DNA of 64,000 nt from Planctomycetota bacterium (GCA_004295085.1 SHNF01000009.1:434001-498000), one strand, 5' to 3'. Counted from the first letter of the stretch, positions 24,609 through 33,323 are shown. Made by a program: numbers and translations. The notes: generated from the letters alone by a model not told the origin.

Positions 24609-26497
24609 GTGACGCCTCCAGCTTCCATCTCGCTGAGCGGCTTCTCGAGCTTCTGGTACTCAGCGGCGGCGGCGCGCATCACGTGCTGCATGCCCACGGA
24701 TTCTCCGGCCTCGGCGGCCAGGAAGGCCGCGTTGAGGGCGATGTTGCGGATGCTGCCCCCGGCCACGTTGAGCCGCGCCAGCCGGTGGAAATCGAGCTCG
24801 TGCCGGGGCGCCGCCTTGGGGAACGAGCGCCGCCAGATCTCCTCGCGCAACGGAGCGTCGGGGAAGGGAAAGTGCACCAGGAATCGGAGCCGGCGCAGGA
24901 ACGCGGCGTCCAGGGCCTGCTTCATGTTGGTGGTCAGGATCGCCAGGCCGTGGTAGCTCTCCATGCGCTGCAGGAGGTAGCTGATCTCGACGTTGGCGTA
25001 GCGGTCATGGCTGTCCTTGACCTCGCTGCGGCGTCCGAACAGCGCGTCGGCCTCGTCGAACAGGAGCACGGCTCCGCCTTCCTCGGCGGCGTCGAACACG
25101 CGGCGCAGGTTCTTCTCGGTTTCGCCGATGTACTTGCTGACCACGGAGCTGAGGTCGATCCGGTACAGGTCCAGATCGAGCTCGTGCGCCAGGACCTCGG
25201 CCGCCAGCGTCTTGCCGGTGCCGCTCGGGCCCGCGAACAGCGCGCTGATGCCGAGCCCGCGCCCGCCCGCCCCGTCGAAGCCCCAATGGCCGTGCACGAC
25301 GCTGCGCTGGCGCACCTGCGCGGCGAGCTGCGCCAGCACGTCGAGCTGCGCCGGCGGCAGCACCAGCTGCTCCCAGCCGCCGCTCGGCTGGATGCGCTGG
25401 GCCAGGTCGTCGAGCCGCGGGCGCGCACGCCGCCGGCAGGCTTCCCAGAGCCCGCCGCCGGCAGGATGCGCCGTCTCCTGCGCCGCCGCGGCGATTGCCG
25501 GCGCGCTGAGGGTGAACTGCCAGACGATGCGGTCGAGCTGTCCGTTCAGCGCGCCCGCGCTGGGCCCGAGCTGGCGCTGCCACAACTCGCGCTGCTCGTC
25601 GGGCGACAGGCGGCGCAGCTCCACGCGGCGCAGGTGGGCCAGCCCGGCCACGGGCTCGCGGCTCGACACCACCAGGGGCGCCTGCGTGTTCAAGCACAGC
25701 GCGAGCAGCGGGCGCAGCGCCGTGCCTTCCACCGACCCCACCTCGGCCAGGAAGGTGCTGGCGGAGAAGATGGACTCGCGCTCCAGCAGGCGCGCGAGCG
25801 CTTCCCGTTCCTCCGGGGACTGCGGCACGTCGGCGGCCTGCAGCGCGTACTGGCGCGCGCCGACGCCCGCGGCGGCCCGTGCCGCCACGGCGCGCCGCGT
25901 GGCATCATCGTCACCGCAGAGCTGGAGCGCGCGCCGGCCGGCGCCGGCCGGCAGCCTCCAGTGCTCCGCCAGCAGCTCGGCGGCCGCCAGCTGCGCCGGG
26001 GCGAGGCCGGCGTCGGCCGGAACCGGCTCCAGCAGGCCCGCCAGCCGCACGTCCAGGTACTGGACGCCGGTGAGGTGGTGCAGCACGCGCTCATCGATGC
26101 GCAGGGGCGCGGTGAGGAGCGAGGAGCCGGACTGGGGCTCGACCAGCCTCCAGCGCCGCAGCGGCGCGCCGGGAGCGAGCGCGCTCCAGTGGGCGTCCGG
26201 CAGCGCCGACAACGCCAGGCTGAAGCTGGGCCGGGCGCACACGGCGGCGAAACCGGCGTCCAGCTCGGGCCCCGCGCACAGCAGCAGCACGTCGCGCTCG
26301 AACGCCGAGAGCGCGAACGCGGCGCACAGCGCATCCAGGGCCGGACAGGCCTCCGGGGCCGCTGGCGCGGCGACGGGGACGTCCGCAGCGCCGCCCGCGC
26401 CTTGCGCATGGCGGCACAGGAGCGCGCGCACGCGCGCCAGCTCGGCCAGGAGCTGGCGCTGGTTCTCTTCGTGCCAGGAGGCCGTGGGCTCCGTCAT
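24596..26497 (-). CDS. eCIS AAA+ ATPase (Afp15-like)
   Basis: The 633-aa product has an N-terminal helical region with FALSAFERDVLLLCAGPELD, and a C-terminal AAA+ module with Walker A GPSGTGKT (423-430), Walker B LLFDEADALFG (478-488), sensor-1 Asn in LTTNM and arginine finger in FLRRLRF. The long N-terminal part and single C-terminal ATPase module fit the eCIS ATPase found in nearly every such locus, thought to help load cargo or assemble the particle. It overlaps both neighbours. Confidence 0.92.
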   Translation of the reverse strand: MTEPTASWHEENQRQLLAELARVRALLCRHAQGAGGAADVPVAAPAAPEACPALDALCAAFALSAFERDVLLLCAGPELDAGFAAVCARPSFSLALSALPDAHWSALAPGAPLRRWRLVEPQSGSSLLTAPLRIDERVLHHLTGVQYLDVRLAGLLEPVPADAGLAPAQLAAAELLAEHWRLPAGAGRRALQLCGDDDATRRAVAARAAAGVGARQYALQAADVPQSPEEREALARLLERESIFSASTFLAEVGSVEGTALRPLLALCLNTQAPLVVSSREPVAGLAHLRRVELRRLSPDEQRELWQRQLGPSAGALNGQLDRIVWQFTLSAPAIAAAAQETAHPAGGGLWEACRRRARPRLDDLAQRIQPSGGWEQLVLPPAQLDVLAQLAAQVRQRSVVHGHWGFDGAGGRGLGISALFAGPSGTGKTLAAEVLAHELDLDLYRIDLSSVVSKYIGETEKNLRRVFDAAEEGGAVLLFDEADALFGRRSEVKDSHDRYANVEISYLLQRMESYHGLAILTTNMKQALDAAFLRRLRFLVHFPFPDAPLREEIWRRSFPKAAPRHELDFHRLARLNVAGGSIRNIALNAAFLAAEAGESVGMQHVMRAAAAEYQKLEKPLSEMEAGGVTWSR

Positions 26498-27759
26498 GTC
26501 AGCTCCAGCCTCGGGGAGTCGTAGCGTCCCGTGGCCGCGTCCACGGCCAGCGGGCTCTCGGCGCCGTCGACGCGCACCCGCACGAGATAGCGCCCGCGCA
26601 GCAGGCGCGCCTTCTGTACGCGCCAGCGCGCCGGCGTCTCTCCCGTCACGGCCGGCTCCAGCTCCATCCGGCGCGTGCGCGGCGCGCGCGCCGCCGGCGC
26701 ATCCGCCTCGTTCAACAGCAGCTCCACGCGCGCGCCCCGCTGCGGAGCGGGATCGATGCGCACGGAGAGATCCGCGGTGCGTTCGTCGCCGTCGCTCTCC
26801 ACGTTCTGCTTCGTGACGGCGGACACCTCCGGCTGGAGGACGAACGCCGCCAGGTTCGACTCGGCGATCGGGAAGGCGGTGGGCGCGCCGTCCGTGAGCC
26901 CGCGGTGCAGCACCTGGATCCCACGCACGCCGGGGCGCAAGGCGGACGCCGGGGCGGCGGAGAGCGGCAGCCGGATCGCCCCGGCCGCAACCGCAGCCGG
27001 GTCCACCGGCACCACCTCGCCGCCGATGCGGACCTCCGTGACGGGCCCGCGCAGGTTCCGCCCCTGCAGCAGCAGCGTGCTTCCGGCCAGGATCGGCTCG
27101 CCCTCGCCGCCCTCGGCGACCACCTGGCGGAGGAACGGCACGTCGGCGGGAACGACGAAGAGCCGCCGCTCGCGCACGGGCAGCGCCGACGCCGGCGACT
27201 CGCGCCCCTCGATCAGCACCAGCGACGCCTTGTAGATGAGCGAGAGCGCGTAAGGAGTCTGGAAGAACGAGGACCAGAGCTGTGAGAATTCCTCGACCCC
27301 GAGCTCGTGCGGCGCGAAGCGCACCAATTCCGCGGCGTCGGCCAGGTTGGAACGCGCCAGGAACGGGAAGGCCGCGTCCCCGGTGGCGGCGCGGATGGCG
27401 TCGCGGCTCAGGACGGGGCGGGAGTGCAGGGTGCGCACGACGCTGCCGAGCAGCCGCTGCGGCTCGAGCTGGGCCTCGTTGCCGTGAAAACTGATGAGGT
27501 AGTAGAGATCGAGCGCCGCCGCCGTCCGGCGCACGACGCTTCCTTCCGGGCTGCGCGCCGGCAGCTCTTCGTTGCGCAAGGCCGCGTTGGGCGTGACCTG
27601 GAACAGGTACAGGTTGACCAGCGTCGCCGGCTGCCCATTCGTCGCCTGGTCCGGCCTCTGCGCCACGACCGTGGCGCCGGGGACGTCCTCGTCCACCGCC
27701 TGCTGCAGCATCCTCTGCAGGGCGGCGGTGGCGCTGGCGACGGCAAGAAAATTGCTCAC
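26494..27759 (-). CDS. DUF4255 protein, sheath/tube terminator cap (Afp16-like)
   Basis: This 421-aa protein has the DUF4255 core in its first 180 residues: FLAVASATAALQRMLQQAVD, VNLYLFQVTPNAALRNEELP and LYYLISFHGNEAQLEPQRLL. In Afp the homologue (Afp16) caps the tube and sheath and sets particle length with the tape measure. The C-terminal 220 residues contain beta-sandwich-like repeats (LAGSTLLLQGRNLRGPVTEV) not always seen in the family. It overlaps the ATPase and the Pro-rich gene by 4 nt each. Confidence 0.88.
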   Translation of the reverse strand: MSNFLAVASATAALQRMLQQAVDEDVPGATVVAQRPDQATNGQPATLVNLYLFQVTPNAALRNEELPARSPEGSVVRRTAAALDLYYLISFHGNEAQLEPQRLLGSVVRTLHSRPVLSRDAIRAATGDAAFPFLARSNLADAAELVRFAPHELGVEEFSQLWSSFFQTPYALSLIYKASLVLIEGRESPASALPVRERRLFVVPADVPFLRQVVAEGGEGEPILAGSTLLLQGRNLRGPVTEVRIGGEVVPVDPAAVAAGAIRLPLSAAPASALRPGVRGIQVLHRGLTDGAPTAFPIAESNLAAFVLQPEVSAVTKQNVESDGDERTADLSVRIDPAPQRGARVELLLNEADAPAARAPRTRRMELEPAVTGETPARWRVQKARLLRGRYLVRVRVDGAESPLAVDAATGRYDSPRLELT

Positions 27760-28637
27760 GTCTTTTCCCCGGCGCGCCGGCGCAGGTAATCGTCGAGCGA
27801 AATGGCCGGACGGGCCGTGACCGCGCGTCGCGGCGCGGGCGGCGGTGCCGCGCGCACCTCGATGCGGCCGATGTGCACCTCCACGGTCACCGGCGCTCCG
27901 GCGACGGGCTCGGCCTGAGCTGCCGGCGGCGCGGTCGGAGCAGTGGAACGCGTCCTGTGCGCGTCCTGCGGCGACTCCAGGGGCGCCGCGGCCGGCATCC
28001 GAGGCTCGTCGGCGCTTCCGGGAGACGCCGGCGGCTTCGGCACGAGCGGCGGGAACGGCGAGAACAGCCCGGAGCGCGCGCCGGGCACGGTTTGCGGCGC
28101 CGGGGGCACGACCTCCGCGCGCGGCACGGCCTCTCCGTATGCCGGCACGAGCGTCGGACGGGGGCGTTCGCCGGGCGCAGACCCCGGCACAGGAGGTTTC
28201 AGGTTCTCTGACCGAGGCCGCGCCGGCGCAGCAGGAGGTGGCGGTGGACCCGGACGCGCAGAGGAGTAGGAGGAGGGTCGCGTCTCGGGTGATCCGGCGG
28301 CCTCGGGTGGCGCTCCCGCAGCGGGAGCCGGCAGCGGCGGCGGAAGCATCTGCTCGGCGGGCGCCGCCGGCTGCGCTGGAAGCTCCAGGCTCCCCGGTGG
28401 TCTCGCCGGCACGAGCTGCTGCGGCGCTGCTCCCACGGGCTCGGGCGGGGCCGTTGGCGGCGGCTGCTGCCGGCGCAGAGACGCCGGTGCAAAGGGGGCG
28501 AGAGTGGGGGCCTCCGACGCGCCCGCTGCCTCGAGCGGCGGGGCCGGCGCGTGCGCGAACCGCGCCGGGATCAGCGGCGCGATGCCGCCGCCGCGTCCCA
28601 GCGCGCGCTCCGCCAGACGCAGCAGGTAATCGCTCAT
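27756..28637 (-). CDS. Pro/Ala-rich eCIS protein with a conserved C-terminal motif
   Basis: This 293-aa protein starts MSDYLLRLAERALGRGGGIA, then has about 190 residues of low-complexity Pro/Ala/Glu-rich sequence and a C-terminal motif (VEVHIGRIEVRAAPPPAPRR, then ISLDDYLRRRAGEKT). The two ends look conserved while the middle is disordered. Proteins with this 'IGRIEVR' ending are common in eCIS loci between baseplate and cap genes. It could be a linker or scaffolding factor. The start overlaps the gp26-like stop (ATGA), choosing 28637 over longer frames. Confidence 0.72.
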   Translation of the reverse strand: MSDYLLRLAERALGRGGGIAPLIPARFAHAPAPPLEAAGASEAPTLAPFAPASLRRQQPPPTAPPEPVGAAPQQLVPARPPGSLELPAQPAAPAEQMLPPPLPAPAAGAPPEAAGSPETRPSSYSSARPGPPPPPAAPARPRSENLKPPVPGSAPGERPRPTLVPAYGEAVPRAEVVPPAPQTVPGARSGLFSPFPPLVPKPPASPGSADEPRMPAAAPLESPQDAHRTRSTAPTAPPAAQAEPVAGAPVTVEVHIGRIEVRAAPPPAPRRAVTARPAISLDDYLRRRAGEKT

Positions 28638-29353
28638 CGCCCGGCGAGCTCCAGGTAGCGGCGCCGGCGGCGCGGGCTCATGGCCAGGATCTCCGCCTCG
28701 CTCCAGCCGTAGACCCGCGCCAGCCGGTCGACGTCGTCGAGCAGGCGGACCGCCGCCGCGTCGATCTCGCTCCAGAAGAAACCCTGGACGTCCAGGGCGT
28801 CGCTCCATTCGTGAGCGCAGGCGGCGCAGCGCAGGGCCAGGCTGAGGTCCGCCTGGGGATCCGCGGCCGCCATCGCCGTCGCGAGCGCCGCAGTCAGCGC
28901 CGCGGGGGGCGGATCGCCGGTCGTGGTCGCCAGGAAACAGCGGTCGGCGATCCGGGCGCTTGCCTCTTCCGCGCCCGCGCAGACGGCCGCGGCCGCGAGG
29001 TCCCGGCTGTCCGGCAGGCGGAAGCGCAGGTCCCGGCCGTCCACGGTCATGGTGAAATCGCCGCCGGCATCCACCTCCGGGTCCTGCAGCAACAGCTCGG
29101 AGGTGCGCAACTCCAGCTCGAGCGCTTCCGCGCAAACCGGGCAGGAAACAAAGCCGCGCAGCACCTCGCCGAAGGTGGCCCGGCGTAACGCGAGCAGGCG
29201 CGCGTCGCGCCGGCCGATGCTGAGGCCGGCGAGCTCCTCGAAAGACGCCTCCGGCCAGCCCGCCGCGAGCAGAGTGAGGGCGCGGTCCACGGGGTGCTGG
29301 CTCTGCCCCTGCTCCCAGGCGGAGAGCAGGCTGGCTCCCGAGAGTGGCCGCAT
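28634..29353 (-). CDS. gp26-like baseplate protein
   Basis: This 239-aa protein has two CxxC pairs (FVSCPVCAEALEL and LRCAACAHEWSD) that may bind zinc, and an N-terminal helical start (ASLLSAWEQGQSQHPVDRAL). It ends YGWSEAEILAMSPRRRRRYL. This matches the small eCIS/phage baseplate family (T4 gp26/gp51-like) found next to the tube gene. It lies 3 nt after the tube gene and overlaps the Pro-rich gene. Confidence 0.75.
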   Translation of the reverse strand: MRPLSGASLLSAWEQGQSQHPVDRALTLLAAGWPEASFEELAGLSIGRRDARLLALRRATFGEVLRGFVSCPVCAEALELELRTSELLLQDPEVDAGGDFTMTVDGRDLRFRLPDSRDLAAAAVCAGAEEASARIADRCFLATTTGDPPPAALTAALATAMAAADPQADLSLALRCAACAHEWSDALDVQGFFWSEIDAAAVRLLDDVDRLARVYGWSEAEILAMSPRRRRRYLELAGR

Positions 29354-29356
29354 GGC

Positions 29357-29881
29357 CTACGCCGGCTCGCTGAAGCTGGGCTCGCTCGGCTCGGTCACCT
29401 CGTAGTCGCGCTCCCAGCCTTCGTTCTCGAGCTTGATGCTCTGGATCGCCACGGCATTGCCGCTGGCGTCGAGCTCCGGCAGCGCCTGATACTCCGAGAC
29501 CCAGCAGCGGAACACCTTGTAGGCCAGGACGAGCTGGCCTGCCTCGTTGTACATCTCGATGATGATGTCCTTGCGGAAGTCGCGGAGCGAGGTCTCCGCG
29601 CCCAGGCCGGCGCCGAAGTTCCAGATCTTGTTGGCCCATCTCTCGAACTCGACGTCGTGGGTGACGCCGCGCTCCAGGCTGATCGGCTCGAACTTCGTCT
29701 GGCCGGGAGACTTCCGCACCATGCTGGGGTCGCCGCCCTCGCGGTGCTCGACCGGGTCGGTGGTCCGCTTGAGGGCGCCCACCTTGCTGACGCCGGCCAC
29801 GTAGCGGCCGTCCCACTTGACCCGGAACTTGAAGCTCTTGTACGGATCGAATCGGTGCGAGTTGACGCTGAACTGAGCCAT
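29357..29881 (-). CDS. Inner tube protein (gp19-like, Afp1/5-like)
   Basis: This 174-aa protein forms the rigid inner tube. Diagnostic parts are FDPYKSFKFRVKWDGRYVAG, SLERGVTHDVEFERWANKIW and VFRCWVSEYQALPELDASGN. Length and sequence fit gp19-type tubes. Afp and PVC carry two tube proteins, but only this one is seen here. The intergenic distance to the sheath gene is 10 nt. Confidence 0.93.
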   Translation of the reverse strand: MAQFSVNSHRFDPYKSFKFRVKWDGRYVAGVSKVGALKRTTDPVEHREGGDPSMVRKSPGQTKFEPISLERGVTHDVEFERWANKIWNFGAGLGAETSLRDFRKDIIIEMYNEAGQLVLAYKVFRCWVSEYQALPELDASGNAVAIQSIKLENEGWERDYEVTEPSEPSFSEPA

Positions 29882-29891
29882 GAGTGTGGTC

Positions 29892-31475
29892 CTATGCGGC
29901 GAGCTGGCCGGCGATCTGCTGGATGCGGATGAACACGAACTCGGCGGGCTTCAGCGGCGCGAAGCCGACCAGGATGTTGACGATGCCGCGGTTGATGTCG
30001 TCCTGCGTCGTCGTCTCCTTGTCGCACTTGACGAAGTAAGCCTCCCGGGGCGAGGTTCCCTGGAACGCCCCCTGGCGGAACAGGCTGTGCATGAACGCGC
30101 CGATGTTGAGGCGGATCTGGGCCCACAGCGGCTCATCATTCGGCTCGAACACCACCCACTGCGTGCCGCGATAGAGGCTTTCCTCCAGGAACAGCGCCAG
30201 GCGCCGCACCGGGATGTACTTGTACTCGTCCGCCATCTGATCGTCGCCGCGCAGCGTGCGCGTGCCCCAGATGACCTTCCCGTACACCGGCAGGGAGCGC
30301 AGGCAGTTGATGCCCTTCGGATTGAGCGCGCCGCACTCGCCGTCGCCCAGCACCGTCTGCAGGCCGCTCACGCCGGTGAGCGTGGCGTCGGTGCCCGCAG
30401 GCGCCTTCCAGACCCCGCGCTGCGCGTCCGTGCGCGCCATGACGCCGGCCACCGTGCCGCAGGGCACGAAGGTATCCATCTGGTCCTGGCGCAGCGGGTC
30501 CGGCTGGAGCAGCCGCGGGAAGAACAGCGCGGCGTTGCGCGCCTCCAGGCCGGTCAGCGCGAGCTCGGCCACGCCGGTCTTGGCCGCCTCGGCGACGCTG
30601 CCGCTGGCCAGGGCCCACTCCGCATCGGCGTCCACGATCAGGAAGGCGCGCCGATCCCGGCAGTAGGCCGCAGCCGCGCGCCAGACGCCCACGGGGACGT
30701 TTCCGTCCCGCGTGTCCGGCGGAATGCACAGCAGGTTGAACAAGTCGGCCTTGTCCAGCGCATGCATCCCGGTGCGCGCCTGCGCGCTTCCTTCCCAGTC
30801 GGCGGCGTCCTTGAGCACCACGCCGTCGTTGCCGTCGCTGAAGTCGGCGGAGCCCTTGGGCGGGAGGCCCGTGCCCGGCACGTCCGGCTGCCCGTCGTCC
30901 TTCAGCGCCACGCGCGCCAGGCTGGATTCCTGCACGAGCACGCGGTCGACCCGCCGCCGGTGATCCCTGTACGTCAGGTTGCGGAAGTACTCCTCGCGCC
31001 CGGTGCCCTCGTCGGTCAGCTTCAGGTTGAACAGGTCGCCCTCGGCCAGACCGAGGTTCTCGGCCACGATCTTGCCCAGGCCGTCGAAGTCCACCACGGC
31101 CTTGAGCTTGTTCCCCCAGGCTCCGGGGTTGGCGGCCTCGAGCTTGAGCTGCACCGCGCCGGTACCGACCTCGCCCGCCGCCACCCCGCGCGCGGCGGCT
31201 CCAGTCCCGCGCTTGAAGGCGCGCACCACCAGCGCCTGGCTGCCGCCGTTGCGGAAGAAGTCGCGCACGGCGTAGCTCATCGGCCGCGCTTCGTGCAGTC
31301 CTCCGAACATCCGCTCGTAGTCCGCGAAGCTGAAGAGCGGCGTTGCTTGGTCTACGGGCCCCCGTGTCGCACGGCCGAGGAACGCGGTCACGGAGGTCGC
31401 CACACCGGTGATCGTGCGCACTCCGCTCGGCACTTCCTCGATGTACACACCGGGATAGGTGGGGGCAGTCGGCAT
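29892..31475 (-). CDS. Contractile tail sheath protein
   Basis: This 527-aa protein has the sheath N-terminus YPGVYIEEVPSGVRTITGVA and TSVTAFLGRATRGP, then MSYAVRDFFRNGGSQALVVR and a C-terminal sheath domain (GINCLRSLPVYGKVIWGTRT, WVVFEPNDEPLWAQIRLNIG, and the handshake arm with YFVKCDKETTTQDDINRGIV). The whole domain order is intact, so contraction should be possible. The ribosome site AGGAG lies 6 nt before the ATG. It is the first gene of the eCIS operon, and the only sheath gene, while Afp and PVC have three. Confidence 0.95.
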   Translation of the reverse strand: MPTAPTYPGVYIEEVPSGVRTITGVATSVTAFLGRATRGPVDQATPLFSFADYERMFGGLHEARPMSYAVRDFFRNGGSQALVVRAFKRGTGAAARGVAAGEVGTGAVQLKLEAANPGAWGNKLKAVVDFDGLGKIVAENLGLAEGDLFNLKLTDEGTGREEYFRNLTYRDHRRRVDRVLVQESSLARVALKDDGQPDVPGTGLPPKGSADFSDGNDGVVLKDAADWEGSAQARTGMHALDKADLFNLLCIPPDTRDGNVPVGVWRAAAAYCRDRRAFLIVDADAEWALASGSVAEAAKTGVAELALTGLEARNAALFFPRLLQPDPLRQDQMDTFVPCGTVAGVMARTDAQRGVWKAPAGTDATLTGVSGLQTVLGDGECGALNPKGINCLRSLPVYGKVIWGTRTLRGDDQMADEYKYIPVRRLALFLEESLYRGTQWVVFEPNDEPLWAQIRLNIGAFMHSLFRQGAFQGTSPREAYFVKCDKETTTQDDINRGIVNILVGFAPLKPAEFVFIRIQQIAGQLAA

Positions 31476-31784
31476 CTGAACTCCTGTGAAGGGGGCTGCG
31501 AGTGAGCGAGGGACGGACCACGAGGCACGGCCGGCGACTCAGAGCCGCCGCCGCGCCCCTTCCGCACTCTAGATTCGGTCCTGGCGGCGCGCAAGCCTTA
31601 ACACGGCCTTGGCGCGCGCGCGGACGTCCTTACACACAATCGCGCCGTCGTCGTTCGCGAGCATCAGACCCTGACGCCGGCGCGAATCGGACGGATCGTC
31701 ACAGTAAACATTGGGCGGCTAAAGGCTTCCGATCACGGCATTGGTAGCGCTCCGGCAGCTCCGTGGCCCGAGGTCCGGGACGCC
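31476..31784 (-). promoter_or_regulatory. Upstream region of the eCIS operon
   Basis: This 309-nt gap separates the putative effector gene from the sheath gene on the same strand and probably holds the main eCIS promoter. No confident -35/-10 pair was found. On the plus strand, CCTTAACAC (31596-31604) and CCTTACACAC (31628-31637) form a near-direct repeat 32 bp apart, which could be an operator. The region is otherwise GC-rich, with no open frame I would call a gene. Confidence 0.4.
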
Positions 31785-33269
31785 TCAGGGTCCGCTGGGC
31801 TCGTAGCGACCGGTCACGGGCACGCGCAGGTCGGCGGCGTCCAGCACAGTGCCGCTGGGATCCCGGATGCTGGCCTCGATGCGAAGCTGGCCCTTGTCGG
31901 CGGGAGTCATTGGCTGGGACAGATGGTCGGGAATGGTCGAGAGAAGGCGTCCGGCATAGCCACCGACGCCGGCCTCCGGCGCGTCGTCGGTGCGGTCGAA
32001 CAACACTTCCTTGGCCGGCAGGCTGCCGCGTGTCGCGTCCTCGCGCTCTAACGTCACGCGCAGGCTGAGCACGGTGTCCGGGGCGGGCAGGGCGGGGGCG
32101 CTGGTCCCGTGGAAGTACCGCATGACCAACGCGAGCTCGTTGCCGACCAGCGCGCCGGGGTCCGGCGGAATGGAGCGGGCGCTGTCGAACACGATGTATT
32201 CGCCGGCGACCCAGATCTCCATGCCCCTGCGGTAGGTCGTCGCGCCCATCTCGCTCTCATGGGCCAGAGGTCCGAACAGGGTCTGCATGACGAAGACGGC
32301 GTAGCTGTCGGCGTTGTCCAGGGTCTGCTGCGCCGTCAACGAAGAGTCGCGCCCGCCCTTGTTGCGCATCAGCCCGGCCTGGTGGGCGGATTCATGCACC
32401 AGGATCTGGGCCCCGTGGATGTCGTCGCGCGGGAAGAAAGGCGGGCAGATCATCACCGGCGTCTCGGGGCCGGCGCTGGCATAAGGAATGCCTTCCTTGT
32501 CACCCTTGCATTGCGCCTCGGTGCCGCACACCCAGTTCCATTCGCGTCGCTTCCCCATGATGGCCTTGACGAAGGCCAGTCTGGCGCGGATGGTGCGCAG
32601 GTGGCGGCGGTCGAGGGTGTGGAACACGGACTGCAGCTCTTCCTCCACCGTTTCGCGGTGCCGCGCCGGGTCCAAGGGAAAGGTGAGGGCCGCGTCCAGC
32701 TCGCGCTCGGCGTTCGCCACGGCGTACCAGCCGATCCGTATCCGGCGGGCGATTGCCGCATCCTGGTCCGGAGTGCAGCGGCGGAAGTCGCGGCCGCTCG
32801 CCTCCGGTCCGCCCTCCGGAGGGAAGTGCACCTGCGGCGGAGGCGCGTCTTCCTCTACCTGCCGGCGGATCGCGGTGCCGCCCTGGACGACGTGCGCCAG
32901 CTCGTGCGCCAGCAGGCGGCGGCCTCCGGGCGTCTCCGGACGGTACTCCCCGGCGGCGAAATAGACATCCTGGCCCACGGTGAACGCCCGCGCCCCGAGG
33001 TCGCGCGCCGCCGCCGCCGCCTCTCCGTCCGCGTGCACGCGCACTCGGGAGAAGTCGTGCCCGAAACGCGGCCCGAAATGCGCGCGCAGCGGTGCCGGCA
33101 GCGGACCGCCGCCGGCCAGGGGCGTCAACGCCGCCGGCACGGGATCGCGGCCCGCGGCGCGCGCGAGCCGGTCCGCCCGCCGTTCCTCGCGGTCGCCGGG
33201 GCGGCTGAGCCCGCGCGCGGCGGCGTGCGGCTGGCACGGGTGTGACTGGCGGCAGCGACCGGCATGCAC
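31785..33269 (-). CDS. DUF4157 protein with a second metalloprotease (M35-like) domain, candidate eCIS effector
   Basis: This 494-aa protein starts at GTG 33269, with GGAGA 6 nt upstream. The N-terminal part has RPGDREERRADRLARA and the DUF4157 core: FGHDFSRVRVHAD, FTVGQDVYFAAGEY and HELAHVVQG (HExxH, residues 122-126). A second domain contains VMICPPFFPRDD, a second HExxH (LVHESAHQAGL, 292-296) and DNADSYAVFVMQT (318-330), the arrangement of aspzincin/M35-type peptidases. A C-terminal beta-rich domain of about 150 residues follows. Its position just before the sheath gene, with a DUF4157 lead domain, fits an eCIS-delivered protease toxin. The toxin role is inferred. Confidence 0.82.
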   Translation of the reverse strand: MHAGRCRQSHPCQPHAAARGLSRPGDREERRADRLARAAGRDPVPAALTPLAGGGPLPAPLRAHFGPRFGHDFSRVRVHADGEAAAAARDLGARAFTVGQDVYFAAGEYRPETPGGRRLLAHELAHVVQGGTAIRRQVEEDAPPPQVHFPPEGGPEASGRDFRRCTPDQDAAIARRIRIGWYAVANAERELDAALTFPLDPARHRETVEEELQSVFHTLDRRHLRTIRARLAFVKAIMGKRREWNWVCGTEAQCKGDKEGIPYASAGPETPVMICPPFFPRDDIHGAQILVHESAHQAGLMRNKGGRDSSLTAQQTLDNADSYAVFVMQTLFGPLAHESEMGATTYRRGMEIWVAGEYIVFDSARSIPPDPGALVGNELALVMRYFHGTSAPALPAPDTVLSLRVTLEREDATRGSLPAKEVLFDRTDDAPEAGVGGYAGRLLSTIPDHLSQPMTPADKGQLRIEASIRDPSGTVLDAADLRVPVTGRYEPSGP

Positions 33270-33323
33270 CACGCTTCTCCGCAACGCCAGCCAGTATAGG
33301 CGCGGGCGAATACACTGGCCTGG

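Noticed and set aside
9402..31475. Prophage or type VI secretion system
   Set aside because: No capsid, terminase, portal or integrase genes, and no TssJLM membrane complex. DUF4255, DUF4157 and the single AAA+ ATPase fit eCIS instead.
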